Below, in pieces: positions 29,269 through 40,442 of a stretch of DNA of 64,000 bases. The stretch is from Stentor coeruleus (Eukaryota; Ciliophora; Heterotrichea; Heterotrichida; Stentoridae). Both the position numbers and the translations under genes were made by a program. The notes beneath the pieces are model-generated. The model worked only from the letters and a program-made list of their open reading frames with translations. It ran no database searches and was not told the origin of the DNA. The stretch lies in contig MPUH01000279.1 in the NCBI GenBank assembly GCA_001970955.1, positions 1-64,000 on the forward strand. The letters run 5' to 3'. Each line of letters begins with the position of its first letter. Position 1 is the stretch's first letter.

Positions 29269-32200
29269 ATGCTTGTTGCCTTAATTAGAACAAGGGCGAT
29301 TATGCTGGTATTATTGGTATGTATAAGCTATTCAAGCTCCCAAGGGATAGTTCAAACATCCTCCTTATCAAATATGCGAATAAGTAGTGATGCCTCTTTG
29401 AGCTTCGACCTATACTCATCATTTACAGGGTGGAACTTATCATTTTCATTAACCGGGTCTTATACTCCAACCTTATCCAATAATTCGATTTCTATAGAAG
29501 GAAACCTCTTAAGCCAAAGTTCAGTGAAAAAAAACAAGACCTCAAACCAAATGCAATCATACTCAGGACTAAGCATCGACTCAGTACGAAATTACTTATA
29601 TACAGTCGACCAAAACACTTTAAATGCCTGGGATATAAAATCTCTCCCTTCAATATCATTAATCAGCAGCTACCCAATCAGCACCTCAGGGAATGTTTTT
29701 CAAACCCAAACTTTTAGATTCATTGGAGAAAACAATACTGAAAATTACTATGTACTTACTGTAGAAAGCAAATCCCCATCATATACTGTGAAAATTTTTG
29801 ATTGCAATAATATCAATAATATTACTTTAGCTTATGGGAATTTACCTGGAAGGTCAATTTCAAGCTTTAACCGAGCTACTTTTTATCAAGACATTTCAAG
29901 CATTTGGGGTTTCTTTTATTATGCTTCAGGTATAGACATTTATCAATTCAATTTTACTGAGAGTATAACTGGAGCATTTGTAACTTCGATCACAGCAGAA
30001 AATGTTGGTATTCAAGATTTAAACCCTGTTTCAATCTCTTTTTACGCCCAAACCGGGTATTTTTGTGATGAAAATGAAGGTTTGGCCGTTTTTTCTTTAT
30101 CGGACCTCAGTTCATACCTACCAACTTTCCCAATAATCCGCCGTCTATTGTCTCCAAGCGCAGTTGGGACGATTTTTTCTTGTATTATCAATGAGGATTA
30201 TTTAACTGTAGATACAACAGGAGGGACAATTGTGTATTTACTTCCATCATTAACCCAATGGAAAATATTCCCTATGAACCCAGGCTATGGAGTTGATGAA
30301 GTTTATGGTATGACTTCTAGTGATAGTTATACAATAGGATATGTTCAGACTGCAACTACTTCTAAATACAATCCTGTGAGCTTTAGAATATATTCTAACA
30401 CCTTAGATTATTCTCAAGCTATGCTTGCTGATATTCCAATNTCTAACACCTTAGATTATTCTCAAGCTATGCTTGCTGATATTCCAATAAACACTTTCCT
30501 TAAAGGTGATAGTTCAAACAATAATCCTTCTTTTGTTTTGTATAGACCAAATTCAAGTCAGAACAATTATGTTATAGTCAGTTCAGCTAATTATATGTTT
30601 GTTTATTTGTNTAAACACTTTCCTTAAAGGTGATAGTTCAAACAATAATCCTTCTTTTGTTTTGTATAGACCAAACTCAAGTCAGAACAATTATGTTATA
30701 GTCAGTTCAGCTAATTATATGTTTGTTTATTTGTTACAACCTGCTGCTTATTTAAACTTCCCTAGTCAATCAGTTGCTTATAATTATACAGGTATGTTAT
30801 TAGTGTCTAATGGTACAGCTAATAGTTCATATTCTTTAACACTTCAGGGTATCAGTCCAAATTCAACTATGATTTATACTAGTAAACAACAATATCCAGG
30901 TCAAAATTATCCTGCTTATACCAATTATTCCACTTATATACTTACAAAAGAAAATAAAACTTTTACATCTTATGTCCCATTAAGCAATTATTATACTGGG
31001 CAAAATGTTACGTATAATATGTCGATAACTCAAGGAATAAGTTCATATGATAGTTTAAATGTTACTAATCCTCCAAAGTTTTTACTAGCTTCAAATTTGT
31101 CTTTACCAGAAAATACAGGGGATTTTTCAGTACTCAGTGTTGATTTGATGTATGATATCGTTGTTGTCATGCTAACAAATTCAGTACAAGTAAACTTTTT
31201 CTATCAAGGTGTTAATATATCAACATTTGAGATTGAGATAACACCAAGTTACCTTAATCCTAGTTTAGCTGTTTTACATTCAACTGATAATTTCTATATT
31301 ATAGTTGAAAGTGATGGTATGAACCCTGATACTGATGAACTTATTGTCCAATGGTCTGTTTATAATATTACTCAGACCTCATATCAGTTAATTGAAAGCT
31401 ATAATTTTATGGATAGGCCACCATCAACTAAAATTGAATGTCAAAATATGAACTTTTACTCACTTTATGGCTCAGCTATAGACGTTTATTATTTCACAGC
31501 TGTATCAGGAAATTTCTCAATTAAGTATGTGAATACTATATCTTTTGATACTATATCCCCACAGTTTGATTTCTTCCCTATAACATTTAAAGCTTCAACT
31601 AACCTTTATGTATACGACTATTTCAAAGGTCTTATAGAAATCACAATTACAGATACTACGAATTATGTAACATTTTCTAATGTAACTTTCCCTCAAACTT
31701 ATGATGTGCAAATAGAGACTGATGGAAGTAGTAATCTTTATGTTTACACAAACAATCTTGTTAATGAAATTGTGTATAAAGTCTCACTTGGATCGATAAA
31801 CTCAGTGATAATGACCCCAACTCATTGTTCATTCCCTCTAGCAATTTCATTAAATTCTCCGTTTTTCGGTGTCCTTTGTGCTGATTATCAATACTATACA
31901 ATTCAAATTTATGACATAAATGCAGTTTCATATGAGTCTTTTTATACTGAAATCTACCCTGCCTCTCAAGGAGCCTTTGCTATTGGGTCATCTTATAATC
32001 CTAATGGAGTTTTGTACTTCTCTGATGGCCAAACCTTAAAGTCTTATATTCTTGGACAATATGGTGATAGTACTTGGATGCCAACATATCCTGTAGCATA
32101 TAAACCTCAAAGTGACTCATCTCTTGTTACATGGGCTCGAATAACCGTTTATTTCAACTCAACAATTTTCAGTTCTTCATACCCATTAACACTTTTATTA

Positions 32201-33844
32201 ACAGCTTCTAACAATTATATGAAATATGGAGAAAACATTGCATATACCCTTTATAACACTGCTGATTTCATACAAAGTAACTCAGCTTTCAATCCTATCA
32301 GTAGTAATTTAACCTCTGGGGATATTGACTTAGCATCTAACTTTGCTGAACCTTTACCTTTAAATGCTTTTGTAGGAAATAATATCGATTTTGCTTTCCA
32401 AATAAACAATACAGCTAATAACATCGTCTCAGCAAGCCAATCTTGTGATAATACCAAAGCTGAATTCTGTTTAGAAAATAAAACCTATGAATTCTATGAA
32501 ACAACTAAAAACTTTTATGATTTTGATATATCCAACGATTATTTCATAGGCACCGATGGGACAAGTGCTTATCTTTACACTCTTAATGGTACATCATTAG
32601 ATGAAGTTGCTAGTATTTTTATAGCATCAGATATTCTATGCATGAATATTAAATTCTTATCAAATGCTCCAACTTTTATCATATCATGCACTAATAATAC
32701 AGATTTTAACAATTTCTTAACTATAATAAACCCTATAGAAGGACAATGTTCATCAAATAATATATCAGTTGGTTATACTACTCAGTTTATGAAAACTTAT
32801 GCAAGTTCATCAACAGTTTCTATGCTTTATCATTATGAAGGGACGATATTATCTATATATTCAATAACTTTAACTGGTAGTGAAGTATCATGTGTTTGTG
32901 AAATTAAACTTATCTCGCATGTAACCCAAAACACTTTAGGTGTCTCATCATTTAATCTTGTTGATATAGGGTTTTGGAGAAGTACAACGTTTGTATTAGT
33001 TGAACAGAGTTTAGGGTTGTTATATGTGAATAACAGAACATATGGATTAATTTCTACATACAATGTGAGTTTTATGTTTTTCCCTAGTTCTAATGTTATT
33101 TCAACAATTTCATCACAAATTGCTAGTTCAAGTTTCTTATCAGATAAACAAACTGTGTTGTTAGTTATGGATTCAGCTGATGTGTATAAAGTTTCACTTG
33201 GAAATATGGCTGTGATAACTCATTATCCTAAAATAATGCAAGGAAGTCAAGTTCCAGCAAATAAAATTATAGGGGTTTATGAAGACTTGAGTTTATTAGT
33301 ATACCCTGTGTTTGTTCAGTTTGAAACAGGTGTTTTAAGGGTTTTGAATTATTCGAGTAGCCCAAGTTCAAGTATTTTTAAGGACCGCCCATTGAATTTC
33401 ACATATGGATCGAATCGTTATCAGAAAATACAGTTTTTCCCAAGCTACCCTGCGATTTTAGCCCATACATTGAATTTATATAGTCTTACAGAGTTCTCAG
33501 GTCCTGCACATTTGGTACTTGTTCGTGATATGCCTATGGGATATATTTATAAGTCAAATGGGAAATATAATGGAACTCTTGCCCTTGTTGGATATAGTAA
33601 GAGTGAGACTGAAGCATTTACTCCTATTTCTTATTATTATCCAGGAAGTGTTAGTCCAAATAACGATGAATCAGATTCTACAAATTATTATGGGTCAGAT
33701 TGGAATACTTGGTATTTCTGGACTATACTTGGACTCTTTTCATTAGTTTTAGTAACTTCAGGTGTATCTATTTATGTGTGCTTGAAGAAGAAAGAAAGAG
33801 CTTACTCAAGCTTGAGCATTGGCCTTACAACAGTAAACCCTTAG
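29269..33844 (+). CDS. Very large type I membrane glycoprotein
   Basis: The frame is interrupted only by two N-joined duplications (30394-30488 and 30488-30734). Counting each duplicated unit once leaves 4404 nt, exactly 1468 codons, so the intact protein should be 1467 residues. It has an N-terminal signal peptide (hydrophobic core MLVLLVCISYSSS, with a second in-frame Met at residue 12), a giant beta-rich, Asn/Ser/Thr/Tyr-rich extracellular part with many N-glycosylation sequons and few cysteines, one C-terminal membrane helix (about WYFWTILGLFSLVLVTSGV), then a short cytosolic tail beginning CLKKKER. The repeating strand pattern hints at beta-propellers. Probably a cell-surface protein; family not recognised. 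Confidence 0.8.
30394..30488. repeat. 47-bp duplication around a single N
   Basis: Copies 30394-30440 and 30442-30488 are identical and flank the N at 30441 inside the surface-protein gene. Probable unmerged contig ends. Confidence 0.92.
30488..30734. repeat. 123-bp duplication around a single N
   Basis: Copies 30488-30610 and 30612-30734 flank the N at 30611 with about one difference. Together with the 47-bp unit just upstream it splits the apparent reading frame of the surface protein; counting units once restores it. Confidence 0.92.
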
Positions 33845-33975
33845 ATTAAGTTAGATGAATTTACTACTTTTCTTTAATAATATAGGAATTTACAGGTTTT
33901 TTTCACCTGTAATAAGACTGGTTTTTTAATAGAAAATTTTATGTTGGAAAGAATTTTATAATATAAAAAAAAGTA

Positions 33976-34464
33976 ATGGGTTGTGATTTTTCTCAAGAGG
34001 TAAAACAAGAATTCAATAATAAAGTTTCTGAGATTGAGGGTATTAAGAAGAGGATATCGCAGAAAGAGTTTATGGTTAAAGATTTGATTAGCGATTTTAA
34101 TAGTATTTCATTACCGGAAATAGAGACGGAAAGTTTATCTAGAAAACTTGATAGCACACTTGTTCGGCTTGAAAAAATAGCAGAAGAGGTTCGTAAGATG
34201 AAACAGTGTAAGACTGACGAAACTGTTAATATTAATGATCCGATAATTGAAGTAAATGAGAAAAAAGAATCGAGCTTTAGAATGAAAGAGAAATCGGCTG
34301 AACCACCTCAGCAACGGATTCAACCTAAAAGAAGCAAGACAAAATTGCCAACAAAGATCAACTCCCCAAGTGGCAATCCGCAAACTAACATTCTCAGGGA
34401 CCCTAAAATTCAAGCGCTCATTAGCAAAAACAGAAACCTTCTTCTTAGAAAGCTAACTACATAA
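33976..34464 (+). CDS. Small protein with N-terminal acylation signal and coiled coil
   Basis: 162 residues starting MGCDFS: glycine at 2 and cysteine at 3 fit dual myristoylation and palmitoylation, which would place it on membranes. Residues about 8-80 are predicted coiled coil, and the tail is basic and Pro/Ser-rich, ending in KNRNLLLRKLTT. Family not recognised; ciliate proteins of this layout are often cortical or ciliary-membrane associated. It follows the surface-protein gene by 131 bp on the same strand. Confidence 0.7.
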   Translation: MGCDFSQEVKQEFNNKVSEIEGIKKRISQKEFMVKDLISDFNSISLPEIETESLSRKLDSTLVRLEKIAEEVRKMKQCKTDETVNINDPIIEVNEKKESSFRMKEKSAEPPQQRIQPKRSKTKLPTKINSPSGNPQTNILRDPKIQALISKNRNLLLRKLTT

Positions 34465-35332
34465 AACCTAACTTATATAATTTCCTTGCTATATATATTT
34501 TCTTATAAGCTTAAAAATACATTATAAACATATAAAGCCTAAGATAATATGACTTAGCCATACATTAAAGGTTTTATTTCCAATGATATAAAGGAAATAT
34601 GAGTTTTTACTATAAAATTTTATCCTAGGTATACTATTGAGCATAACTTAGTTTATATGGACTTTGCATATTTGCTTTAGAGTTAAAGGATAATTAACGA
34701 AACTTATGCAATTTCAAGTTTCTGCTCAAGGATAGCAATTTTTAAATCCACCTAGCTCAGAAAGTATCTTACGAATTAAAAAAATTAGAAAGAAAGGCTT
34801 ATAAATCTTAAATATTTACTATTAATAATATCTTTCCACAATTTAAATTACTTTATATTAAACTTTAAATGTATTACAACTATAAACAAATAGCATTGAT
34901 TTAAGTTTTTACAAAGTATCTTTTATTAATAAAACTTAATCATTCTAATTACAAATCTTCTTCTAAACCTTAGGATATAATAAATAAACTCTACAACAAA
35001 TATAAACTCTCTTTTACCATTACCTTTAAGTTCCTAAATTTTTATCCAAAATTCTAATATATCCTTAGGGATAAAATTTCATTTCTTCCTCATTTAAAAC
35101 ATTTAAATTAGCCAATTTTCCTATGATATCAAGTTTTCTCACAAATCCATATTTACCTAAAAAAAAGTATTTAACATTAAGATTTATTTTTATTATAATC
35201 CCATGTTATAATTATCATTATTATCCAATTTCAAAACTTGAAGAATAATTTCCTCTTAGGGTCATGAATATAATTACGATATTCATTTGCTTGTATTATA
35301 TACCCTATTTTTAGATTGGCAATATAAACATC
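34465..35332. other. Spacer, AT-rich, C-rich towards the kinase gene
   Basis: 868 bp. No coding frame or RNA recognised. From about 34920 to the CDPK start the plus strand is C-rich and G-poor, like other 5' flanks in this window. Confidence 0.6.
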
Positions 35333-36787
35333 ATGGGATCGTGTATGAAAAAGTCCGCATCAGAATCACCAATATATCAACATATTACAGAGGTTTCAAA
35401 ACCTATAACTGAGCCTCCAAAAGTTGTCATTGAAAAACTCACAGATATTTACTGCTTAAAAAAAGTCATCGGGCAAGGTAGTTTTGGGATTGTTAGAAAA
35501 GGAGCAAGAATAGACAATCCAAAATTCCGAGTTGCTATTAAGACCATAACAAAATCTAAAATCAAAGATGATCCTACTCAACTCAAGAATGAAGTCGAAA
35601 TTTTATCAAGCATTGATCATCCAAACATAGTCAAACTCTATGACTATTTTGATGAGGAGTACTTTTTCAACATAGTTACTGAATACTGTTATGGAGGTGA
35701 ACTTTTTGAAGTTATCATCCATAACGGTCGTTTGAATGAAGCCTTGGTTTCAAAATACATGAAGAAAATGACGAGAGCTATAAACCATTTACATAAAAAC
35801 AACATCTGCCACAGAGATCTCAAGCCCCAAAACTTCTTATTCGAAAGTACAGACAAAGATGCAGAACTCAAACTTATAGACTTCGGCCTAGCTCATCGAT
35901 TTACAACAAAAACAAACAAAAAAGGTGTTAACATGGATACTTTTGCTGGTACATCTTATTATTTAGCCCCTGAAGTAATCAAAGGTCTTTATGATTATAA
36001 ATGCGATGTATGGAGTTTAGGGATAATAATGGTCCTAATGCTTACAGGAACCCATCCATATTCAGGTTCATCAGCACCTGAGATTTATCGAAGTATAATT
36101 CATGAAGAACTCAATACAAATTCTCATGAATTCAAACATATAAGTTCACAAGGTATTGATCTTATACAAAAACTCTTAGTAAAAAACCCAAAAAACAGAT
36201 TAAGTGCAGAACAAGCATTATCTCATCCTTGGATGAAACAAGCTAAAGAAGAACCAGTTGATATAAGTATTTATATAACATTAAAAAACTATATGCCTCC
36301 TAGTGAAATGTGGAGAGCTGCAGTTGGGATACTTGTTAAATATATGAGTGTTGGGGAACTTAAAGCTTTAAGAACTGCTTTTAATGAAGTTGATTTAGAA
36401 GGAACTGGGGATTTAACTGTTCATGATATTGAAATTGCTTTATCTAAAACAGGAGTTGTTTTACCTAAAAGGGAATTACTTGAAATTTTTAAAAGATTGG
36501 ATTATGCTAATGATGGAAAAATACATTATTCAGAATTTCTTGCTGCTACTGTTAGTAGTAGGCTTTGTGTTAATGAACAGATGATGTGGATGTTGTTTAA
36601 TTATTTTGATGTGGATAAAAGTGGGGAGATTACTTTGGAGAATTTGAAATTCGTGTTTAAGAGAATGGGATTGTCGTATACGGATGAGAAAATTACCCAT
36701 ATTATTAAAGAAGTGGATTTTGAAAGAAGAGGAGGGATTTCGTTTGAGGAGTTTAAGGTTATGATGACTCAGAAAGCAGTTTTGTAG
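35333..36787 (+). CDS. Calcium-dependent protein kinase (CDPK)
   Basis: 484 residues. MGSC at the start fits myristoylation and palmitoylation. Kinase domain about 40-300: GQGSFG 47-52, K70, HRDLKPQN 160-167, DFG 183-185, APE near 212-214. A junction (about 305-345) is followed by four EF-hands with loops starting at D354, D390, D426 and D462. The second (DYANDGKIHYSE) and third (DVDKSGEITLEN) look functional; the first has Asp at position 12 and the fourth (DFERRGGISFEE) lacks the usual ligand at position 5, so it is probably weak. CDPKs occur in plants, ciliates and apicomplexans: calcium binding releases the autoinhibitory junction. No intron. Confidence 0.96.
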   Translation: MGSCMKKSASESPIYQHITEVSKPITEPPKVVIEKLTDIYCLKKVIGQGSFGIVRKGARIDNPKFRVAIKTITKSKIKDDPTQLKNEVEILSSIDHPNIVKLYDYFDEEYFFNIVTEYCYGGELFEVIIHNGRLNEALVSKYMKKMTRAINHLHKNNICHRDLKPQNFLFESTDKDAELKLIDFGLAHRFTTKTNKKGVNMDTFAGTSYYLAPEVIKGLYDYKCDVWSLGIIMVLMLTGTHPYSGSSAPEIYRSIIHEELNTNSHEFKHISSQGIDLIQKLLVKNPKNRLSAEQALSHPWMKQAKEEPVDISIYITLKNYMPPSEMWRAAVGILVKYMSVGELKALRTAFNEVDLEGTGDLTVHDIEIALSKTGVVLPKRELLEIFKRLDYANDGKIHYSEFLAATVSSRLCVNEQMMWMLFNYFDVDKSGEITLENLKFVFKRMGLSYTDEKITHIIKEVDFERRGGISFEEFKVMMTQKAVL

Positions 36788-37492
36788 TGATTATATAATG
36801 TAGTTATTATAAGTAGGGGGTTTTGTGGATTTTAGTTTGATGAAAAGATTTTATATGAGATTTTTTGAAGTTTTAAGAGATGATTTTATGGGAAGTTTAT
36901 GAGAGTGTATCAATTTATTTATGATAGGGACGAAATATATAGTGAAAGTTCTTAAATTGGATACCTTGGATTAAATAGTGATAGGTTTATTATATGTTTT
37001 TTTTACTTAAGATTAAGTTTAACTATTTATATGAAATAAATCGCTATATTAAGAGCTGAAAACTTATAAATGTTCATAAAATGAAAATTGCGGCTTTAAT
37101 TTTTATAAAGATATTAATAGCTCATCTATGAAAACTATATAATATACATGAAATTATCTGCTTCTTCACCAGTAATTCGCATTTTCTACCCAGCCCTAAA
37201 TCTTTTGAATCCTAATAAAATTATCACTTTATAAAAATCCTCAAGTAATACCATCCAACTTCACTATTTATCATCTCTAAATAATAGATAAAACACAACA
37301 TCACCATATCCTAATATAAAACTTTATTATCCTAATCAAAACTCAAAAAAATCTTCTCAAATACTAATATCCCACTTAAATATCCCCCACACCTTATCTA
37401 AATCTTCACTAAATCCTAAAATTTGCATTTATTATAAATCACCCTATAATAGTCTGTTTTTATATTTAAAATATCTAAGTTTATTAATAGAA
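36788..37492. other. Spacer with opposite skews at its ends
   Basis: Left part (to about 36930) is G-rich as a 3' flank; 37160-37480 is C-rich and G-poor as a 5' flank. No gene seen. Confidence 0.6.
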
Positions 37493-38116
37493 ATGCCAGC
37501 AAGATTGGATTTTAGTTTTTATATAATTATGGACAATAACCACTTAAGTTTTCTTAGCCCATCAGATATTAGTAGTAGACAAGGATCTTTTTTAGAAAGC
37601 CCAAGCATGCTAGGTTCATCTTTTCGGTCAATATGCAGTAGCATAGCCAGTTTAAATGTTTCAATTGCCGAAGACAACTCAAGTGTAGACTCTGATGACC
37701 TTGAGCTCATCAATAAAAAGACTAAAGAAATCGCTAACTATCTAACATCCCGACTAACTGCTTTTGCATTTTTTTCAAATAAACTTTCAAATGCTGAGAG
37801 TGAACAATTACAAGCAAATAATGCTATTGCAACTAATAGCTCAAAAACTAGCACAAGTTTATATCAACCTATAAACACTGAACAAGGATCTAATTCACAG
37901 ATAAACATTCAGGAATTAATAGAAAAAATAGCTTTTTTAGAAAGGAAAATTGAAGACTCAAGAAGTATGTTAGAATATCGGCAAAACGAAATCCAAACTT
38001 TGGAAGATGAAGAAAAAACTTTAAATCAAAAACTTGTTGAAATTGAAGATTATATTAAAGACAGGGCGGAGTTTAGTAAAAACCATGAAGCGAAATGCGA
38101 ATGTGGAATTTTTTAG
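37493..38116 (+). CDS. Unknown protein with C-terminal coiled coil
   Basis: 207 residues from 37493; a second in-frame ATG at 37529 would give 195 and looks as likely. The N-terminal half is Ser-rich and polar; about 135-195 is a coiled coil (LIEKIAFLERKIEDSRSMLE...). The protein ends KCECGIF. No domain recognised. Confidence 0.6.
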   Translation: MPARLDFSFYIIMDNNHLSFLSPSDISSRQGSFLESPSMLGSSFRSICSSIASLNVSIAEDNSSVDSDDLELINKKTKEIANYLTSRLTAFAFFSNKLSNAESEQLQANNAIATNSSKTSTSLYQPINTEQGSNSQINIQELIEKIAFLERKIEDSRSMLEYRQNEIQTLEDEEKTLNQKLVEIEDYIKDRAEFSKNHEAKCECGIF

Positions 38117-39084
38117 GGCGTTAACTTAAGTATTTATTGTATCTTTAAGCAACAATAAATTTATGGTTTTTAATGATTAAAGTAGGTTTTCTCTGACCTT
38201 TATTGAAGATTAGTTAAGATTAAACGGAAAATTGATATGATTTCTTTGTGATAATTTTTATGATTTTTATTTTACAATGATTTCATTTGTAATAAAGAAA
38301 TGGTTGACTGTTATGATTATAGTATTTTTAATACATATAAGAGATTATTTTTTGTATTAAAGTATATTTTTTTTTATGTTAAAGTAATTATTTTCGATTG
38401 TGTCACTTTTACACATTTTGAAAAGCTCTTGATTTTTTATAACATCCACTACATTATTTTTGTGGCCTTTATAGATTGGTATTAAATAATAAGTTGACGT
38501 TAGTTTCTCAATTTTTTTTCGAAATATTAGCAAGCTAGTGTGACTAAAAGTAAAAGGTAATAATTTATTACATCCAAAATTTTCTTATACAAGTTATTGA
38601 AATACTTCCTAAACTTGCTCATATTATTATCATGATTTACACTTTGATTATTAGTAATTCCAACATAAATTTATCATACAATTTCATGCTNTGTTAGTTT
38701 CTCAATTTTTTTTCGAAATATTAGCAAGCTAGTGGGACTAAAAGTAAAAGGTAATAATTTATTACATCCAAAATTTTCTTATACAAGTTATTGAAATACT
38801 TCCTAAACTTGCTTATATTGTTATCATGATTTACACTTTGATTATTAGTAATTCCAACATAAATTTATCATACAATTTCATGCTGTATATCCAATAATAA
38901 CTATTAGTTCAATAAAAAACATGTTATTATCCAAAGATTACAATTTAATAATAACTAATATAGTTCTACTATAAAATTATTTTACTATTATATAAAACTC
39001 CTTTATAAAAAGCATTCTCCTTTTCAGACTCATTAAGCTTACAATTTCATTAATATATGTAATTGTATTATATAAACTTTTGCC
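38117..39084. other. Spacer containing an N-joined duplication
   Basis: AT-rich, between convergent genes. Contains the 192-bp duplication around the N at 38691. A short open frame at 38300-38485 is judged to be chance. Confidence 0.6.
38499..38884. repeat. 192-bp duplication around a single N
   Basis: Copies 38499-38690 and 38693-38884 differ at about three sites and flank the N at 38691. The differences suggest two alleles or read errors at unmerged contig ends. Confidence 0.9.
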
Positions 39085-39411
39085 TTAAGTTCTAATATAA
39101 GTATTAACCAAATTCGTTGATGGAGTTTTTGCATTCTTAGAATAAACTCTCATTTTCGAAGGACTTTTCGGTGGAGAAGATACTGGGGATTGGTTAATTG
39201 TATGAGTTGCATGACAAGTGCTAGAGATATCTTGAATAATTGACGCATTTTGTGTCATTTCTTCGGTGTTGTTCATTAACTCATGACTTCTTATCTTTTC
39301 TCTATCTTCAACATGGGGGCTGCTTGTATAGTTATGACTAATAATCTCAGGACTTTTTCGCCCTTGGCAAAAATTACAAAGAATCGAGCATGTTCCAGAT
39401 TTCTGTCCCAT
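39085..39411 (-). CDS. Small protein with possible N-myristoylation signal
   Basis: 108 residues starting MGQKSGTCSILCNFCQG: glycine 2 with serine 6 fits N-myristoylation, and the cysteines at 8, 12 and 15 could be palmitoylated. The rest is polar, Ser/Thr-rich and probably disordered (SPVSSPPKSPSK). No family recognised. Coding evidence is moderate: small, but free of the extreme composition of the spacers. Confidence 0.5.
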   Translation of the reverse strand: MGQKSGTCSILCNFCQGRKSPEIISHNYTSSPHVEDREKIRSHELMNNTEEMTQNASIIQDISSTCHATHTINQSPVSSPPKSPSKMRVYSKNAKTPSTNLVNTYIRT

Positions 39412-40442
39412 ATAATTTACTTTAACAATTATTATTATAAAACCTTAGATTGATTAGTTATAAAAAGCTTATAAACTTTTTGAATATTAATAGTGTATGT
39501 GTGCATTTAAATAAGAATATTTTGTTAAAAATACTTAACTCTTAATTTTTTATTATATATACTTCTTTTGTTTACATCTTAAAGCACATTTGAAATCGGT
39601 TTAGGTTATTTATGATATTATATTAGTTTATGGATTATTTTAAAATGAAAATATATTATTATTGGAACTCTTGTATAAAAACATTATCTATACTACAAAA
39701 AAATACATCTATCAAATCGAATTATTTTGTTTTATAAATATTTTCCTTATATATATTAATAATCCCAAGCTAATAATTTGACCCAAGATTAAAACTNATT
39801 ATCTATACTACAAAAAAATACATCTATCAAATCGAATTATTTTGTTGTATAAATATTTTCCTTATATATATTAATAATCCCAAGCTAATAATTTGACCCA
39901 AGATTAAAACTAACTGATTTATCCTCTGAGACTAATATCCTATATCAACAATGGTTTCTGGTATAAATACCCCATTCGGTAATCACATTATACAAATCTC
40001 TGATTATCAATTTACTAATACTTAATTGTTTACCATTTCCTAAAACTCAGCACTATAATTTATTAAAACTCTCAATTGTATCATAGACAAAAATCAAAAT
40101 CATACCTTGTCCATCATCAATACCACATAGTAATTGAAGTACAATCAGGTAAAATTTCTCTTAAATATAATCCAAATAACATTTTTAAAAAAAGGTTTTT
40201 ATTATTATGCTGATTTTTATATAAAGCAACTTTATCATAAAGAGAATTATGTAAAATCTAAACATCAGTGACTTGATGCAGCTAAAAAGTTGCTGATATA
40301 AATTGGAATAATTTATAATCATTTGAAATACGTGTATAATCTCCTATGATTATTCCTAAACTATAGCAAATACTATTTTATCATTCTCATTGTATAAATT
40401 GAATTTAGATATTATATCTATTTGTATATCCTATTATTTTAG
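39412..40442. other. Spacer containing an N-joined duplication
   Basis: 1.03 kb of AT-rich DNA between two minus-strand genes, with the 114-bp duplication around the N at 39797. It should contain the promoter of the small acylated protein and the 3' end of the channel gene. No gene seen. Confidence 0.6.
39683..39911. repeat. 114-bp duplication around a single N
   Basis: Copies 39683-39796 and 39798-39911 differ at about one site and flank the N at 39797. Probable unmerged contig ends. Confidence 0.92.

Noticed and set aside
38300-38485. Open frame of 61 codons on the plus strand
   Set aside because: Very AT-rich, Phe/Ile/Tyr-dominated peptide typical of translated spacer.
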